The notes beneath the pieces are model-generated. The model had not been told where the DNA came from. It made no database searches and saw only the letters and a program-made list of their open reading frames with translations. From Actinomycetota bacterium (GTDB taxonomy: Bacteria; Actinomycetota; Actinomycetes; Acidothermales; Acidothermaceae), in NCBI GenBank assembly GCA_003134755.1, contig PLCK01000163.1, forward strand, positions 1-8,983: 8,983 nt of DNA, given 5' to 3'. Position numbers and translations under genes: made by a program. Numbering within the stretch: the first letter of the stretch is position 1; each line of letters begins with the position of its first letter. Positions 1 through 6,501 of this stretch are shown here, piece by piece.

Positions 1-449
1 CCGATCTGCGCGCACGAGCCGACGGTCGCCCACGTGTCGACCAGGCTGCCTTCGTCGACATAGCCGCCGATGTTGACGAAACTCGGCAGCAACACGGCGC
101 CCGGCGCCACGAACGCACCCCACCGGACAATCGCACCGGGCACCACGCGCACTCCGTCAAGCCGCGTCTTCAGCGGCATCCGATCGTGGTAGCGGAAGTC
201 ACCGGCCGACGACTCCTGCATGGACAGGACCTTGAACGACAACAGAATCGCCAGCTTGGCCCGTTCGTCGACGACCACTGCGTCGGACGCCGGATCGACC
301 CAGGCCACCCGCGCCTTCCCGGCGTCCAGCTGATCGACGGCCGCCACGACCAGCGTCCGCGCCGAAGCGTCGTTAGGGTTGAGTTCGGCTCGGCGCTCCC
401 ACAGCGCATCAATCTCCGCGGGCAGCGGACTCACGAAAGGCTGGTCCAT
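1..449 (-). CDS. dapD: DapD, tetrahydrodipicolinate N-succinyltransferase (N-terminal 149 residues, 3' end outside window)
   Basis: This cytosolic enzyme transfers a succinyl group from succinyl-CoA to tetrahydrodipicolinate in the succinylase branch of diaminopimelate and lysine synthesis. The visible protein runs from the ATG at 449 to the window edge with no stop. Its N-terminal helical part contains the family's ERRAEL segment (residues 18-23), followed by LLSFKV near 69-74 and RVVPGAIVRWGAF at 101-113. It then enters the left-handed beta-helix with VNIGGYVDEGSLVDTWATVG (125-144). Asp138, in the VDTW stretch, aligns with catalytic Asp141 of the E. coli-type enzyme. The match is to the E. 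coli-type family, not the divergent mycobacterial type, which is unexpected here. The frame upstream of 449 has no other start codon for at least 20 codons, so the ATG is the natural start. No clear Shine-Dalgarno precedes it, and a TAGGGT hexamer lies 8 bases upstream. Confidence 0.93.
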   Translation of the reverse strand, partial: MDQPFVSPLPAEIDALWERRAELNPNDASARTLVVAAVDQLDAGKARVAWVDPASDAVVVDERAKLAILLSFKVLSMQESSAGDFRYHDRMPLKTRLDGVRVVPGAIVRWGAFVAPGAVLLPSFVNIGGYVDEGSLVDTWATVGSCAQI

Positions 450-457
450 GGCCGCTG

Positions 458-463
458 ACCCTA
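458..463 (-). promoter_or_regulatory. Candidate -10 hexamer for dapD (near-leaderless)
   Basis: On the minus strand the hexamer TAGGGT lies 8 bases before the dapD ATG, where a -10 box would give a transcript starting at or within a few bases of the start codon. No convincing -35 box is visible. This is inferred from position and similarity to TANNNT only. Confidence 0.3.
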
Positions 464-498
464 CCGAGTCAGCCGCTGTGCCCGTGCCGGCGCCGCGA

Positions 499-504
499 TA
501 GGTT
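499..504 (+). promoter_or_regulatory. Candidate -10 hexamer for the lysozyme-like gene
   Basis: TAGGTT lies 10 bases before the ATG at 515, inside the 65-bp divergent gap shared with dapD. It would place transcription start about 4 bases before the ATG. The AGG inside it is the only Shine-Dalgarno-like sequence and sits 12 bases from the ATG, which is too far for a strong site. There is no clear -35 box. Confidence 0.27.
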
Positions 505-514
505 GCCGCCACAC

Positions 515-1537
515 ATGACACGGTCCGATCGATCGGGCGCCCGGTTGCGGCACACCCGGCTGCCGCCCCGCCGGGTCAGGCTGAGGCGGACCATCGTCGC
601 GGTCGTCGTGCTCGCGACGGTCGGCGTGATATCGGTCGCGGCGGCCTACGGCTGGCGGCTGGCCGGCCGGCATCACTCGGTGGCCGACCGCTGCCAGGTC
701 ATCGGCGAGACCACCGGCGTCAGCTACACGATGGATCCCGACCAACTCCTTAACGCGTCGATCATCGCCGACCTGGCCATGTGGCGCGGGCTGCCGCAGC
801 AGGCTGTGATCGTCGCCTTGGCGACGACGCTCCAGGAGTCGAAGCTGCGCAATCTCGACTACGGCGACCGCGACTCGGTCGGCCTGTTCCAGCAGCGACC
901 GAGTCAGGGGTGGGGTCCGAAAGACAGGCTGCTCGACCCTGTCTATGCGAGCGGCAAGTTCTACGACGCGCTGCTGAAGGTGCAGGGCTGGCAGAGCCTG
1001 CCCGTGGCGGCGGCGGCGCAGGCCGTGCAGCGCAGCGGATTCCCCGACGCGTACGCGTCGTGGCAGCAGCGCGCGACCGCGATGGCAGCTGCCTTGACCG
1101 GCAGCACGTCAGGTCAGCTGACCTGCCGGCTCGCCAAGCCCGGAGTGGATCCGAAGGCGGTCAGCACCGTTGGGACCTCGTCGGGCTCGGCCTCGCCCAG
1201 CGCAGCGCCTGGCTTCCGACCGCTCGACGCTGCAGTCGCCACGTTGACCGCTGGGCTCGCGACGGACCTCCAGGTGACATCGCCGGCGATGGCGACGCTC
1301 AGCCCCAAGTCGACGACGATCACCGTTTCGGGGCTGACCGACCAGGCCGCCGGGACAGATTCCGGCGCCGACCACCGCACCGCCACGGTCAGCGCATGGG
1401 CGCTGGCGCACGCTCGAACCGGCATCACGCGGGTGCTCATCGGCGACCGCGAATGGCGTCCCGACCACGACGGTTGGCAGCAGGTCCGCGTCGCCGCCGC
1501 GCCGGGCACTGTCGTCATGACCGTCACGACCCGCTGA
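515..1537 (+). CDS. Membrane-anchored protein with lysozyme/transglycosylase-like domain
   Basis: The predicted protein has 340 residues. An Arg-rich cytoplasmic tail is followed by one transmembrane helix (about residues 26-47), and the rest is probably extracytoplasmic. Residues about 66-195 resemble a widespread actinobacterial lysozyme-fold family. The segment ATTLQESKLRNLDYGDRDSV followed by GLFQQRPSQGWG has the arrangement of a lytic transglycosylase active site, with Glu108 as the candidate catalytic acid. A Ser/Ala/Gly-rich linker then leads to a C-terminal portion of about 120 residues that I do not recognise. Proteins of this type are often labelled heavy-metal or cobalt transporters, and nothing here supports that. 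A role at the cell wall is inference from the anchor and fold. A TTG at 503 could add four residues, but the ATG fits better. The gene diverges from dapD and lies 63 bp before the kinase gene. Confidence 0.8.
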   Translation: MTRSDRSGARLRHTRLPPRRVRLRRTIVAVVVLATVGVISVAAAYGWRLAGRHHSVADRCQVIGETTGVSYTMDPDQLLNASIIADLAMWRGLPQQAVIVALATTLQESKLRNLDYGDRDSVGLFQQRPSQGWGPKDRLLDPVYASGKFYDALLKVQGWQSLPVAAAAQAVQRSGFPDAYASWQQRATAMAAALTGSTSGQLTCRLAKPGVDPKAVSTVGTSSGSASPSAAPGFRPLDAAVATLTAGLATDLQVTSPAMATLSPKSTTITVSGLTDQAAGTDSGADHRTATVSAWALAHARTGITRVLIGDREWRPDHDGWQQVRVAAAPGTVVMTVTTR

Positions 1538-1600
1538 CCCGCGTTCTCCCCGGCACGAACTGCAACCCCAACGCAATCCGCAGCGGCAGACTGTGGTGCC

Positions 1601-2602
1601 ATGCGGATGACCGACCTGCGCGCGGTGCAGCCGAGCGCCGAGATCCTGCTCGCGAAGGCGACGCATCGCGAGCCGATGAAGACCTCCGACTCACTATCGA
1701 GCGCCACCTTCGAACGCGTGGTCATCGACGGCCGGCCCTTCGTGGTGAAGCACCTGTCCGTCGCCACCGACTGGATCATGCGCGCGACAGGTGACGTCGC
1801 CTGCCGGCCGCTATGGGTCTGGCGCAGCGGCATCCTCGACGCGCTGCCCGATTGCATCGACCCGCTCATCGTCGACGTCAGCCACGACTCGACGTCCGGC
1901 GAGACGGCGCTGTTGATGCCTGATGCCGCTCAGTACTTCGTCCCCGAAGGCTCGGACCCGCTCGCCCTCGGGCAGCACCGGCGATTCATCTCGCACATGG
2001 CGCAGCTGCACGCCACGTTCTGGGATTGGGACGGCCCGGCCGGCCTCACGCCGATGGCGAATCGCTACACGACGTTGTCGCCGATGACCGGCGAGGTCGA
2101 GGCGTCGCTCGGTCACCTGGACGGCGTCCCGGCTGTGCTGGACGCCGCGTGGCGCCGGCTTTCCGCGACGTCCCCTGAGATTGCCAGCGTTGCGCTGGAA
2201 CTGGCACACGATCCGGGGCCGCTCGTGGACGCGCTCGCGCAGACACCGACCACGCTGATCCACGGGGACTGGAAGGCAGGCAATCTCGGCAGCTGGCCAG
2301 ACGGCCGGACGATCCTCGTCGATTGGCAGTGGCCGGGAGCGGCGGCCGGATGTGTCGACCTCGGTTGGTACCTGGCGGTCAACTGCGACCGGCTGCCCGA
2401 GAGCAAAGAGGCAACGATCGCCACCTACCGCGGTGCCCTCACCGCTCACGGCATAGCAGTCAACGACTGGTTCGATCGCCAACTCGACCTCGCGTTGCTC
2501 GGTGCCTTCGTGCAGCTCGGCTGGTCGAAGTCGGGGGACCCCGTCGAGCTTGGCTGGTGGGTCGATCGGGTGCTTCCGGTGGGTCGCGAGCTGCTGCGGT
2601 GA
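1601..2602 (+). CDS. Aminoglycoside phosphotransferase (APH) family kinase
   Basis: This 333-residue protein has the layout of a small-molecule kinase of the APH/choline kinase fold. Lys50 in FVVK is the likely ATP-binding lysine of the N-lobe. The catalytic loop reads HGDWKAGN (221-228), giving catalytic Asp223 and Mg-binding Asn228. ILVDWQW (238-244) supplies the second metal-binding Asp241. Members phosphorylate hydroxyls on antibiotics, sugars, choline or other small metabolites, and the substrate cannot be read from this sequence. A real aminoglycoside-resistance role is only one option. The start is ATG 1601, with ATG 1607 as an alternative. Neither has a good Shine-Dalgarno, and CAGACT lies 8 bases upstream of 1601. 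The stop codon overlaps the GTG start of the following methyltransferase, so the two are probably translated together. Confidence 0.85.
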   Translation: MRMTDLRAVQPSAEILLAKATHREPMKTSDSLSSATFERVVIDGRPFVVKHLSVATDWIMRATGDVACRPLWVWRSGILDALPDCIDPLIVDVSHDSTSGETALLMPDAAQYFVPEGSDPLALGQHRRFISHMAQLHATFWDWDGPAGLTPMANRYTTLSPMTGEVEASLGHLDGVPAVLDAAWRRLSATSPEIASVALELAHDPGPLVDALAQTPTTLIHGDWKAGNLGSWPDGRTILVDWQWPGAAAGCVDLGWYLAVNCDRLPESKEATIATYRGALTAHGIAVNDWFDRQLDLALLGAFVQLGWSKSGDPVELGWWVDRVLPVGRELLR

Positions 2603-3405
2603 CCACCGACTTCCGCGACCAGATGAAGGCTGCCTACGACGCCACCGGCGCGGCCTGGGACGCCGGCCCGCGCCGTATCTACGACGCGCTAGCGGCCGCG
2701 CTGCTCGACTACTCGCCGGTCGCAATCGCCGGTGTACTCGCGGTCGATGCCGGGGCCGGGACCGGCGCCGCCACGCAGGAGCTGCTGCGCAGGCGGGCCT
2801 CCAGGGTCGTGGCCGTCGACCTGTCAGCCGGGATGCTGCGCGGCATGACCGCCGCGCGCACGTCGAGCGTCGCGGTCGTCGTGGGTGACGTCGACGCGCT
2901 ACCGCTCGCCAGCGACCACGCCGACCTCACCGTCGCGGCGTTCGTGCTCAACCACGTCGCCGATCCGACCGCCACGCTTGCGGAACTGGCCCGCGTGACG
3001 AAGCCGGACGGCGGGGTGCTGGCCTCTGTGTTCGGCGCGGCGCCGCCGCACCCCTCGAAGGATGCGATCGACAGCGTGGCCGCCAGCTACGGCTTCGCCG
3101 AACCAGGGTGGTACCGCGTTTTCAAGGACGCACGAGACACCCCGCTCCGGGACCTGCGTGCCGTCAGGGAACACGCGATACGGGCCGGCTTGCTCAACGT
3201 GTGTGTCGACGTCGTCGTCGTCGACCCACAGCTATCGGACGTCGACCTCGTGAGCTGGCGCACCGGGATGGCGCACCTCGCACCGTTCGTGCGCCAACTC
3301 GCACCTGCCTGCGCAGCGCAGTTGCGGGCCGACGCAGCAGCCGCCGTCGCCGGCATGCCTGCCCTCACGCTGACGATGCAGACACTGTCGAGCCGGGCCG
3401 GCTAA
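2599..3405 (+). CDS. Class I SAM-dependent methyltransferase
   Basis: The protein has 268 residues and a Rossmann-type methyltransferase fold. Motif I is AVDAGAGTGAAT (48-59), the glycine-rich SAM loop. The acidic end of strand 2 is VVAVDLS (70-76). GDVDALPLASDHADLTVAA (97-115) matches the motif around the adenine pocket and strand 4. LARVTKPDGGVLASVF (130-145) resembles the usual post-strand-4 segment. This places it with the UbiE/type 11 group acting on small molecules, but the substrate is unknown. The GTG start at 2599 overlaps the kinase stop by four bases (GTGA). The frame is open further upstream, but that part only shadows the kinase and aligns with no methyltransferase sequence. At the 3' end the TAA overlaps the stop of the convergent AAA+ gene. 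Confidence 0.88.
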   Translation: MTTDFRDQMKAAYDATGAAWDAGPRRIYDALAAALLDYSPVAIAGVLAVDAGAGTGAATQELLRRRASRVVAVDLSAGMLRGMTAARTSSVAVVVGDVDALPLASDHADLTVAAFVLNHVADPTATLAELARVTKPDGGVLASVFGAAPPHPSKDAIDSVAASYGFAEPGWYRVFKDARDTPLRDLRAVREHAIRAGLLNVCVDVVVVDPQLSDVDLVSWRTGMAHLAPFVRQLAPACAAQLRADAAAAVAGMPALTLTMQTLSSRAG

Positions 3406-3422
3406 GCCGGCTGCTCGCCCGG
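3393..3422. terminator. Inverted repeat over overlapping convergent stops, candidate bidirectional terminator
   Basis: GCCGGC at 3397-3402 and 3406-3411 flank the triplet TAA, and an alternative outer pair, CCGGGC at 3393-3398 with GCCCGG at 3417-3422, encloses them. RNA from either strand can fold here. The methyltransferase TAA (3403-3405) and the AAA+ gene TAG (complement of 3402-3404) are both at the centre. No U-tract follows on either side, so if it terminates transcription it is not a classical intrinsic terminator. Confidence 0.4.
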
Positions 3423-4913
3423 CGACCCAAGGAGTGCTCGGGTCAGCCGGCTTCGGTCATCGAGCAGCAGGTCAAGCGCTCGGGTCAGCTGCTCGCCGCT
3501 CACCCGCAACGGTCCTTCGGTGCTCGATTCCTCTTGAGCCGCCAGCAGCGCCGCGCGACGTAGAAGTTCCTTGAGGAATGAGGCAGTCACACCATGGCTG
3601 CGCTCCACGACGTCAGCGATCCCAGCCTCGTCGAGTTCGAGGCGACCGCAGTAGAGCTCGACGAGCCGCTTGCGTTCGGCCGCCTCCGGCAGCGGGATCT
3701 CGACCGCCTGGTCAACTCGGCCAGGTCGCTGCACAAGCGCCCGTTCCAGGAGGTCAGCGCGGTTCGTGGTGAGAAGAAAGGCGATATCGAGGTCTTCGCC
3801 GAGGCCATCCATCTCGTTCAGGAGCTGAAACAGCAGCGGATGAGCACCCGGGTGCATGCCTCGGTCGTCACCGATCAAGTCGACGTCCTCGATGATGACG
3901 AGCGAGGGCGTGAGCGCGCGTGCCACGGAGCAGGCAAGCGTGATCGCGTGCAGTGCCTCGCCCGACAGGATGACGATCGTGACTCCCGTCAGCCGACCCA
4001 TCAGGTACCGCGCCGTATGCGTCTTGCCCGTACCGGGCGGCCCGTGCAGCAGTAGGCCGCGTTTGAGGTGCTGGCCACTAGCGCGAAGGCGCTCGCGATG
4101 CTCGGCCACCCCCAGCACCTGCGCCTCGACCTGTTCGAGAACACCACCCGGGAGCACGAGCGCGTCACGCGAGATCGTCGGTCTGCTGTGGAACGTCATG
4201 AGAGCGCCGGGCTGCCCGAACATCTGACCGCCGAACGAGACGACCTGACCCCGGTAGACGTTGCGCTCGAGCGCCATTGCCCTCAATTCGGCAAGCACCC
4301 GGGCACCCGTCTCGGCGTCGGCAGTAAGCGCCTCGACGAGCACGTTCTCGTTGCCGCCGCGGTCGTCGCTGCCACGTACGAGGAGCGCGAGCGGCTGCTC
4401 GCTCTCAACGATGAGGTACAACGCGCATTGCACACACGAGTACGTCTGTCCGTCGGGGCCGGCAGGAAGATTCGCCATGGCCACGTTGCCGATGCCGGGC
4501 AGCATGCCCGGATGAACCTCCGGCACGATCAAGTCCGCGAGCCCGAACATGCGGTGCTGGAATCCGGTGAGGCCGACGAGCTCGTGTGATCGACTCGGGT
4601 CTTCGAGCCACGCATCGAGCGCAATCTGCACATTGACGTGCTCGTACGACGGCCAGCTACCGTTGACGACGGGACCGTTTACCGCAGGGCCGAGATGCTC
4701 TCGCAGTGCCTTGTCCACGGTACGGCGGTCGTCGGCCCGCGCGGCGGTGACGACCTTGCGCAGTGCCCGTCTCGCTAACCGACCAGCGTCGGCCAGCTCG
4801 GGCCGCAACGATGTTTCGAGCTGCGACGGCGCACCACCCGAGGCCGGCACCGTCGTCACGACGCGCATACGCGATGTGTAGCCGGGCATCCGTCCCCCGT
4901 TGTACCAGCCCAT
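3402..4913 (-). CDS. AAA+ ATPase with uncharacterised N-terminal half (no protease domain)
   Basis: The protein has 503 residues. The C-terminal part (about 265-480) is a classical AAA module. It has Walker A GPPGTGKT (291-298), a Walker B-like LVIIEDVDLIG (338-348), sensor 1 Asn384 in LLTTNRAD, and RPGR (396-399) with candidate arginine fingers, followed by the small helical lid. The Walker B acids read Glu-Asp rather than Asp-Glu, as in Bcs1-like proteins. Residues 1-250 form a region I do not recognise, including a Cys-x-x-Cys (160-163) and the segment ERNVYRGQVVSFGG (216-229). No zinc-protease HExxH motif follows the ATPase, so it is not FtsH. It probably remodels or unfolds a protein partner; the target is unknown. 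The start at 4913 has TGGA a few bases upstream; the ATG at 4889, just after GGGGGA, is an alternative. Only 25 bp separates it from dapC, so it may be co-transcribed. Confidence 0.87.
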   Translation of the reverse strand: MGWYNGGRMPGYTSRMRVVTTVPASGGAPSQLETSLRPELADAGRLARRALRKVVTAARADDRRTVDKALREHLGPAVNGPVVNGSWPSYEHVNVQIALDAWLEDPSRSHELVGLTGFQHRMFGLADLIVPEVHPGMLPGIGNVAMANLPAGPDGQTYSCVQCALYLIVESEQPLALLVRGSDDRGGNENVLVEALTADAETGARVLAELRAMALERNVYRGQVVSFGGQMFGQPGALMTFHSRPTISRDALVLPGGVLEQVEAQVLGVAEHRERLRASGQHLKRGLLLHGPPGTGKTHTARYLMGRLTGVTIVILSGEALHAITLACSVARALTPSLVIIEDVDLIGDDRGMHPGAHPLLFQLLNEMDGLGEDLDIAFLLTTNRADLLERALVQRPGRVDQAVEIPLPEAAERKRLVELYCGRLELDEAGIADVVERSHGVTASFLKELLRRAALLAAQEESSTEGPLRVSGEQLTRALDLLLDDRSRLTRALLGSPGEQPA

Positions 4914-4938
4914 GCGTTCCAGCTTGGCCGACCGGCCG

Positions 4939-6048
4939 CTAGGTGCGCAACCGGACGGTCGCGCTCTGCACCCGCTCGTCGGTCGCGGTCAATGCGACCC
5001 GCACGTGGCGGCGTCCGGCTGTCCCGTAGAACGAACCTGGCGCGACGAGAATGCCGCGCTCGGCCAGCCAGTTCACGGTGTCCCAGCAGTCGTCGCCACG
5101 GGTCGCCCACAGGTAGAGCCCGGCCTCGGAATGGTCGATCGTGAACCCGGCGTTCTCGAGCGCGGCCCTCAGCTGTGCGCGACGCGCCAGGTAACGGGCC
5201 CGCTGCAGGTCGACGTGCGCATCGTCATCGAGCGCCGCGACCATCGCAGCCTGCACCGGAGCAGGCACCATCATCCCCGCGTGCCTGCGCGCCTCGAGAA
5301 GCTCGCGCACCAGCGATGCGTCACCCGTGACGAAGCCGGCGCGGTAACCGGCGAGGTTCGAACGCTTCGACAGCGAATGGACGGCGATCAGCCCGTCGTG
5401 CGAGTCCCCGCAGACGTCAGGGTGCAGGACGGACACCGGCTCGTCGTCCCAGCCGAAGTCGAGGTAGCACTCGTCGGAGACCAGGATCGTGCCCCGCGCC
5501 CTGGCCCATTCGACCATCTTCCGCAGATGGTCGACGCCGAGCACCTGGCCGCTCGGGTTGCCCGGCGAGTTCACCCACACCATCGATAGCCGTGCGGGGC
5601 CGACCGCGACCGTGCCGTCGACGACGAGAGCCGTGGCACCGGCGAGTTCGGCGCCGACGCCATAAGTCGGGTAAGCGAGCGCCGGAAGCCCCACCACGTC
5701 GCCGGACCCCAGACCGAGCAGCGTCGGCAGCCACGCGATCAGCTCCTTGGCTCCCATGACGGGTAGCACGTTCGCCTGATCCGCACCGGTTACCCCGTGC
5801 CGGCGACGCAGCCAAGCCGCAGCAGCCTCCCGAACCGTCGCCGTCCCATAGGTCGCGGGGTACCCGGGCGTGTCGGTAGTCGCCGCCAACGCGGCCTGCA
5901 CGACAGCCGGAACGGGGTCGACGGGGGTGCCGACCGACAGGTCGACGATGCCGTCAGCGTGGGTACGCGCCTTCTCGGCGTAAGGCGCGACCAAGTCCCA
6001 CGGGAAGTCCGGCAGCGCGAGCGGCGGACGGTGCGACGGACCCGTCAG
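4939..6048 (-). CDS. dapC: DapC, N-succinyldiaminopimelate aminotransferase, with apparent CTG start
   Basis: This PLP enzyme transaminates N-succinyl-2-amino-6-ketopimelate with glutamate in the step after DapD. It is a fold-type I aminotransferase of the actinobacterial DapC group. From the CTG at 6048 it has 369 residues. Visible marks are LPDFPWDL (12-19), VDLSVGTPVDP (35-45), VNSPGNPSG (159-167), SDECY (191-195) with PLP-contacting Asp192, HSLSKRSNLAGYR (224-236) with Schiff-base Lys228, and substrate-binding Arg350 in HVRVAL. No ATG, GTG or TTG occurs in frame upstream except a TTG at 5994, which would cut off the conserved LPDFPWDL block. The CTG at 6048 gives L/M-TGPSH before that block, preceded by AGGCGGGCGGA as a weak ribosome site. 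The gene lies 91 bp after the ferredoxin and 25 bp before the AAA+ gene. Function is confident; the exact start is not. Confidence 0.9.
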   Translation of the reverse strand: MTGPSHRPPLALPDFPWDLVAPYAEKARTHADGIVDLSVGTPVDPVPAVVQAALAATTDTPGYPATYGTATVREAAAAWLRRRHGVTGADQANVLPVMGAKELIAWLPTLLGLGSGDVVGLPALAYPTYGVGAELAGATALVVDGTVAVGPARLSMVWVNSPGNPSGQVLGVDHLRKMVEWARARGTILVSDECYLDFGWDDEPVSVLHPDVCGDSHDGLIAVHSLSKRSNLAGYRAGFVTGDASLVRELLEARRHAGMMVPAPVQAAMVAALDDDAHVDLQRARYLARRAQLRAALENAGFTIDHSEAGLYLWATRGDDCWDTVNWLAERGILVAPGSFYGTAGRRHVRVALTATDERVQSATVRLRT

Positions 6049-6063
6049 TCCGCCCGCCTGAGC

Positions 6064-6144
6064 CCCCGAATCGGCGCGCGGCGCCTCAATCCCCGAAACG
6101 GCGCGCGGCGCCTCAATCCCCGAATCGGCGCGCGGCGCCTCAAT
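6064..6144. repeat. Three tandem copies of a 27-bp unit between ferredoxin and dapC
   Basis: Copies lie at 6064-6090, 6091-6117 and 6118-6144, head to tail with no spacer. Each starts CCCCGAA and ends GGCGCCTCAAT on the plus strand. Copies 1 and 3 are identical, and copy 2 differs by one base (T to A at 6098). Each contains GGCGC-GCG-GCGCC, a 5-bp stem with a 3-base loop that can form in the transcript. The last copy overlaps the ferredoxin stop codon. On the minus strand the dapC frame is open through all copies and would encode IEAPRA(D/V)SG three times, but no usual start codon exists there. It could be a replication-slippage expansion, an mRNA-stabilising or attenuating element, or both. 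Confidence 0.92.
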
Positions 6145-6466
6145 GCGCCTGCTCCTGCGGGGGTAGCGCTGCGATCAACGGGTGGTCCTTCTCGACCGGA
6201 CCGAGCTTCGACGCGCCCCCGGGCGAGCCGAGGTCCTCGAAGAAGTCGACGTTCGCCTTGTAATAGTCCTTCCACTTGTCGGGGACGTCGTCCTCGTAGA
6301 AGATCGCCTCGACCGGGCAGACCGGCTCGCACGCACCGCAGTCGACGCATTCGTCGGGGTGGATGTAGAGCATCCGGCCGCCCTCGTAGATGCAGTCGAC
6401 CGGGCACTCGTCGACGCACGCCCTGTCCTTGAGATCGACACAGGGCTGGGCGATCACGTACGTCAC
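6140..6466 (-). CDS. fdxC: Seven-iron ferredoxin (FdxC/FdxA type)
   Basis: This 108-residue small electron carrier is predicted to hold one [3Fe-4S] and one [4Fe-4S] cluster. Cysteines at 9, 17, 21, 25, 40, 43, 46 and 50 match the 7Fe pattern with an offset of one from the Azotobacter protein. By that comparison, 9, 17 and 50 hold the 3Fe cluster, 21, 40, 43 and 46 the 4Fe cluster, and 25 is free. The order [20 protein letters not shown], then [20 protein letters not shown], then [11 protein letters not shown] near 83 is that of actinobacterial FdxC, and the length is typical. The GTG at 6466 is chosen because GAAGGGA lies 6 bases upstream and the protein then starts in the usual place. An ATG at 6481 would add MKGLS and swallow that site. 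The gene precedes dapC on the same strand and diverges from the acetyltransferase. Its redox partner is unknown. Confidence 0.95.
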   Translation of the reverse strand: MTYVIAQPCVDLKDRACVDECPVDCIYEGGRMLYIHPDECVDCGACEPVCPVEAIFYEDDVPDKWKDYYKANVDFFEDLGSPGGASKLGPVEKDHPLIAALPPQEQAH

Positions 6467-6501
6467 GGATAATCCCTTCATCGATTGCGGAGAACCGCAC
6501 C

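Noticed and set aside
781..1794. 337-codon plus-strand frame overlapping the lysozyme-like gene and the kinase start
   Set aside because: It is an Arg/Ala-rich shadow that spans two real genes and has no recognisable domain.
1601..2602. Acquired aminoglycoside-resistance gene on a mobile element
   Set aside because: No transposase, integrase, inverted terminal repeats or att-like repeats are visible, and the kinase fold also serves many housekeeping substrates.
1811..2725. 304-codon minus-strand frame opposite the kinase gene
   Set aside because: Its composition is Arg-rich and random-looking, while the plus strand shows clear kinase and methyltransferase motifs.
3402..4913. FtsH-type membrane protease
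   Set aside because: There is no HExxH protease motif after the ATPase domain and no transmembrane segment in the N-terminal half.
4939..5994. dapC starting at TTG 5994
   Set aside because: This would delete the conserved LPDFPWD segment, and no ribosome site precedes it.
6064..6144. CRISPR-like array
   Set aside because: The copies are directly adjacent with no spacers between them, only three units are present, and there are no cas genes.
6064..6144. N-terminal extension of DapC made of three nine-residue repeats
   Set aside because: The frame is open, but the only codon near its upstream end resembling a start is ATT, which is almost never used, and the family starts just before LPDFPWDL.
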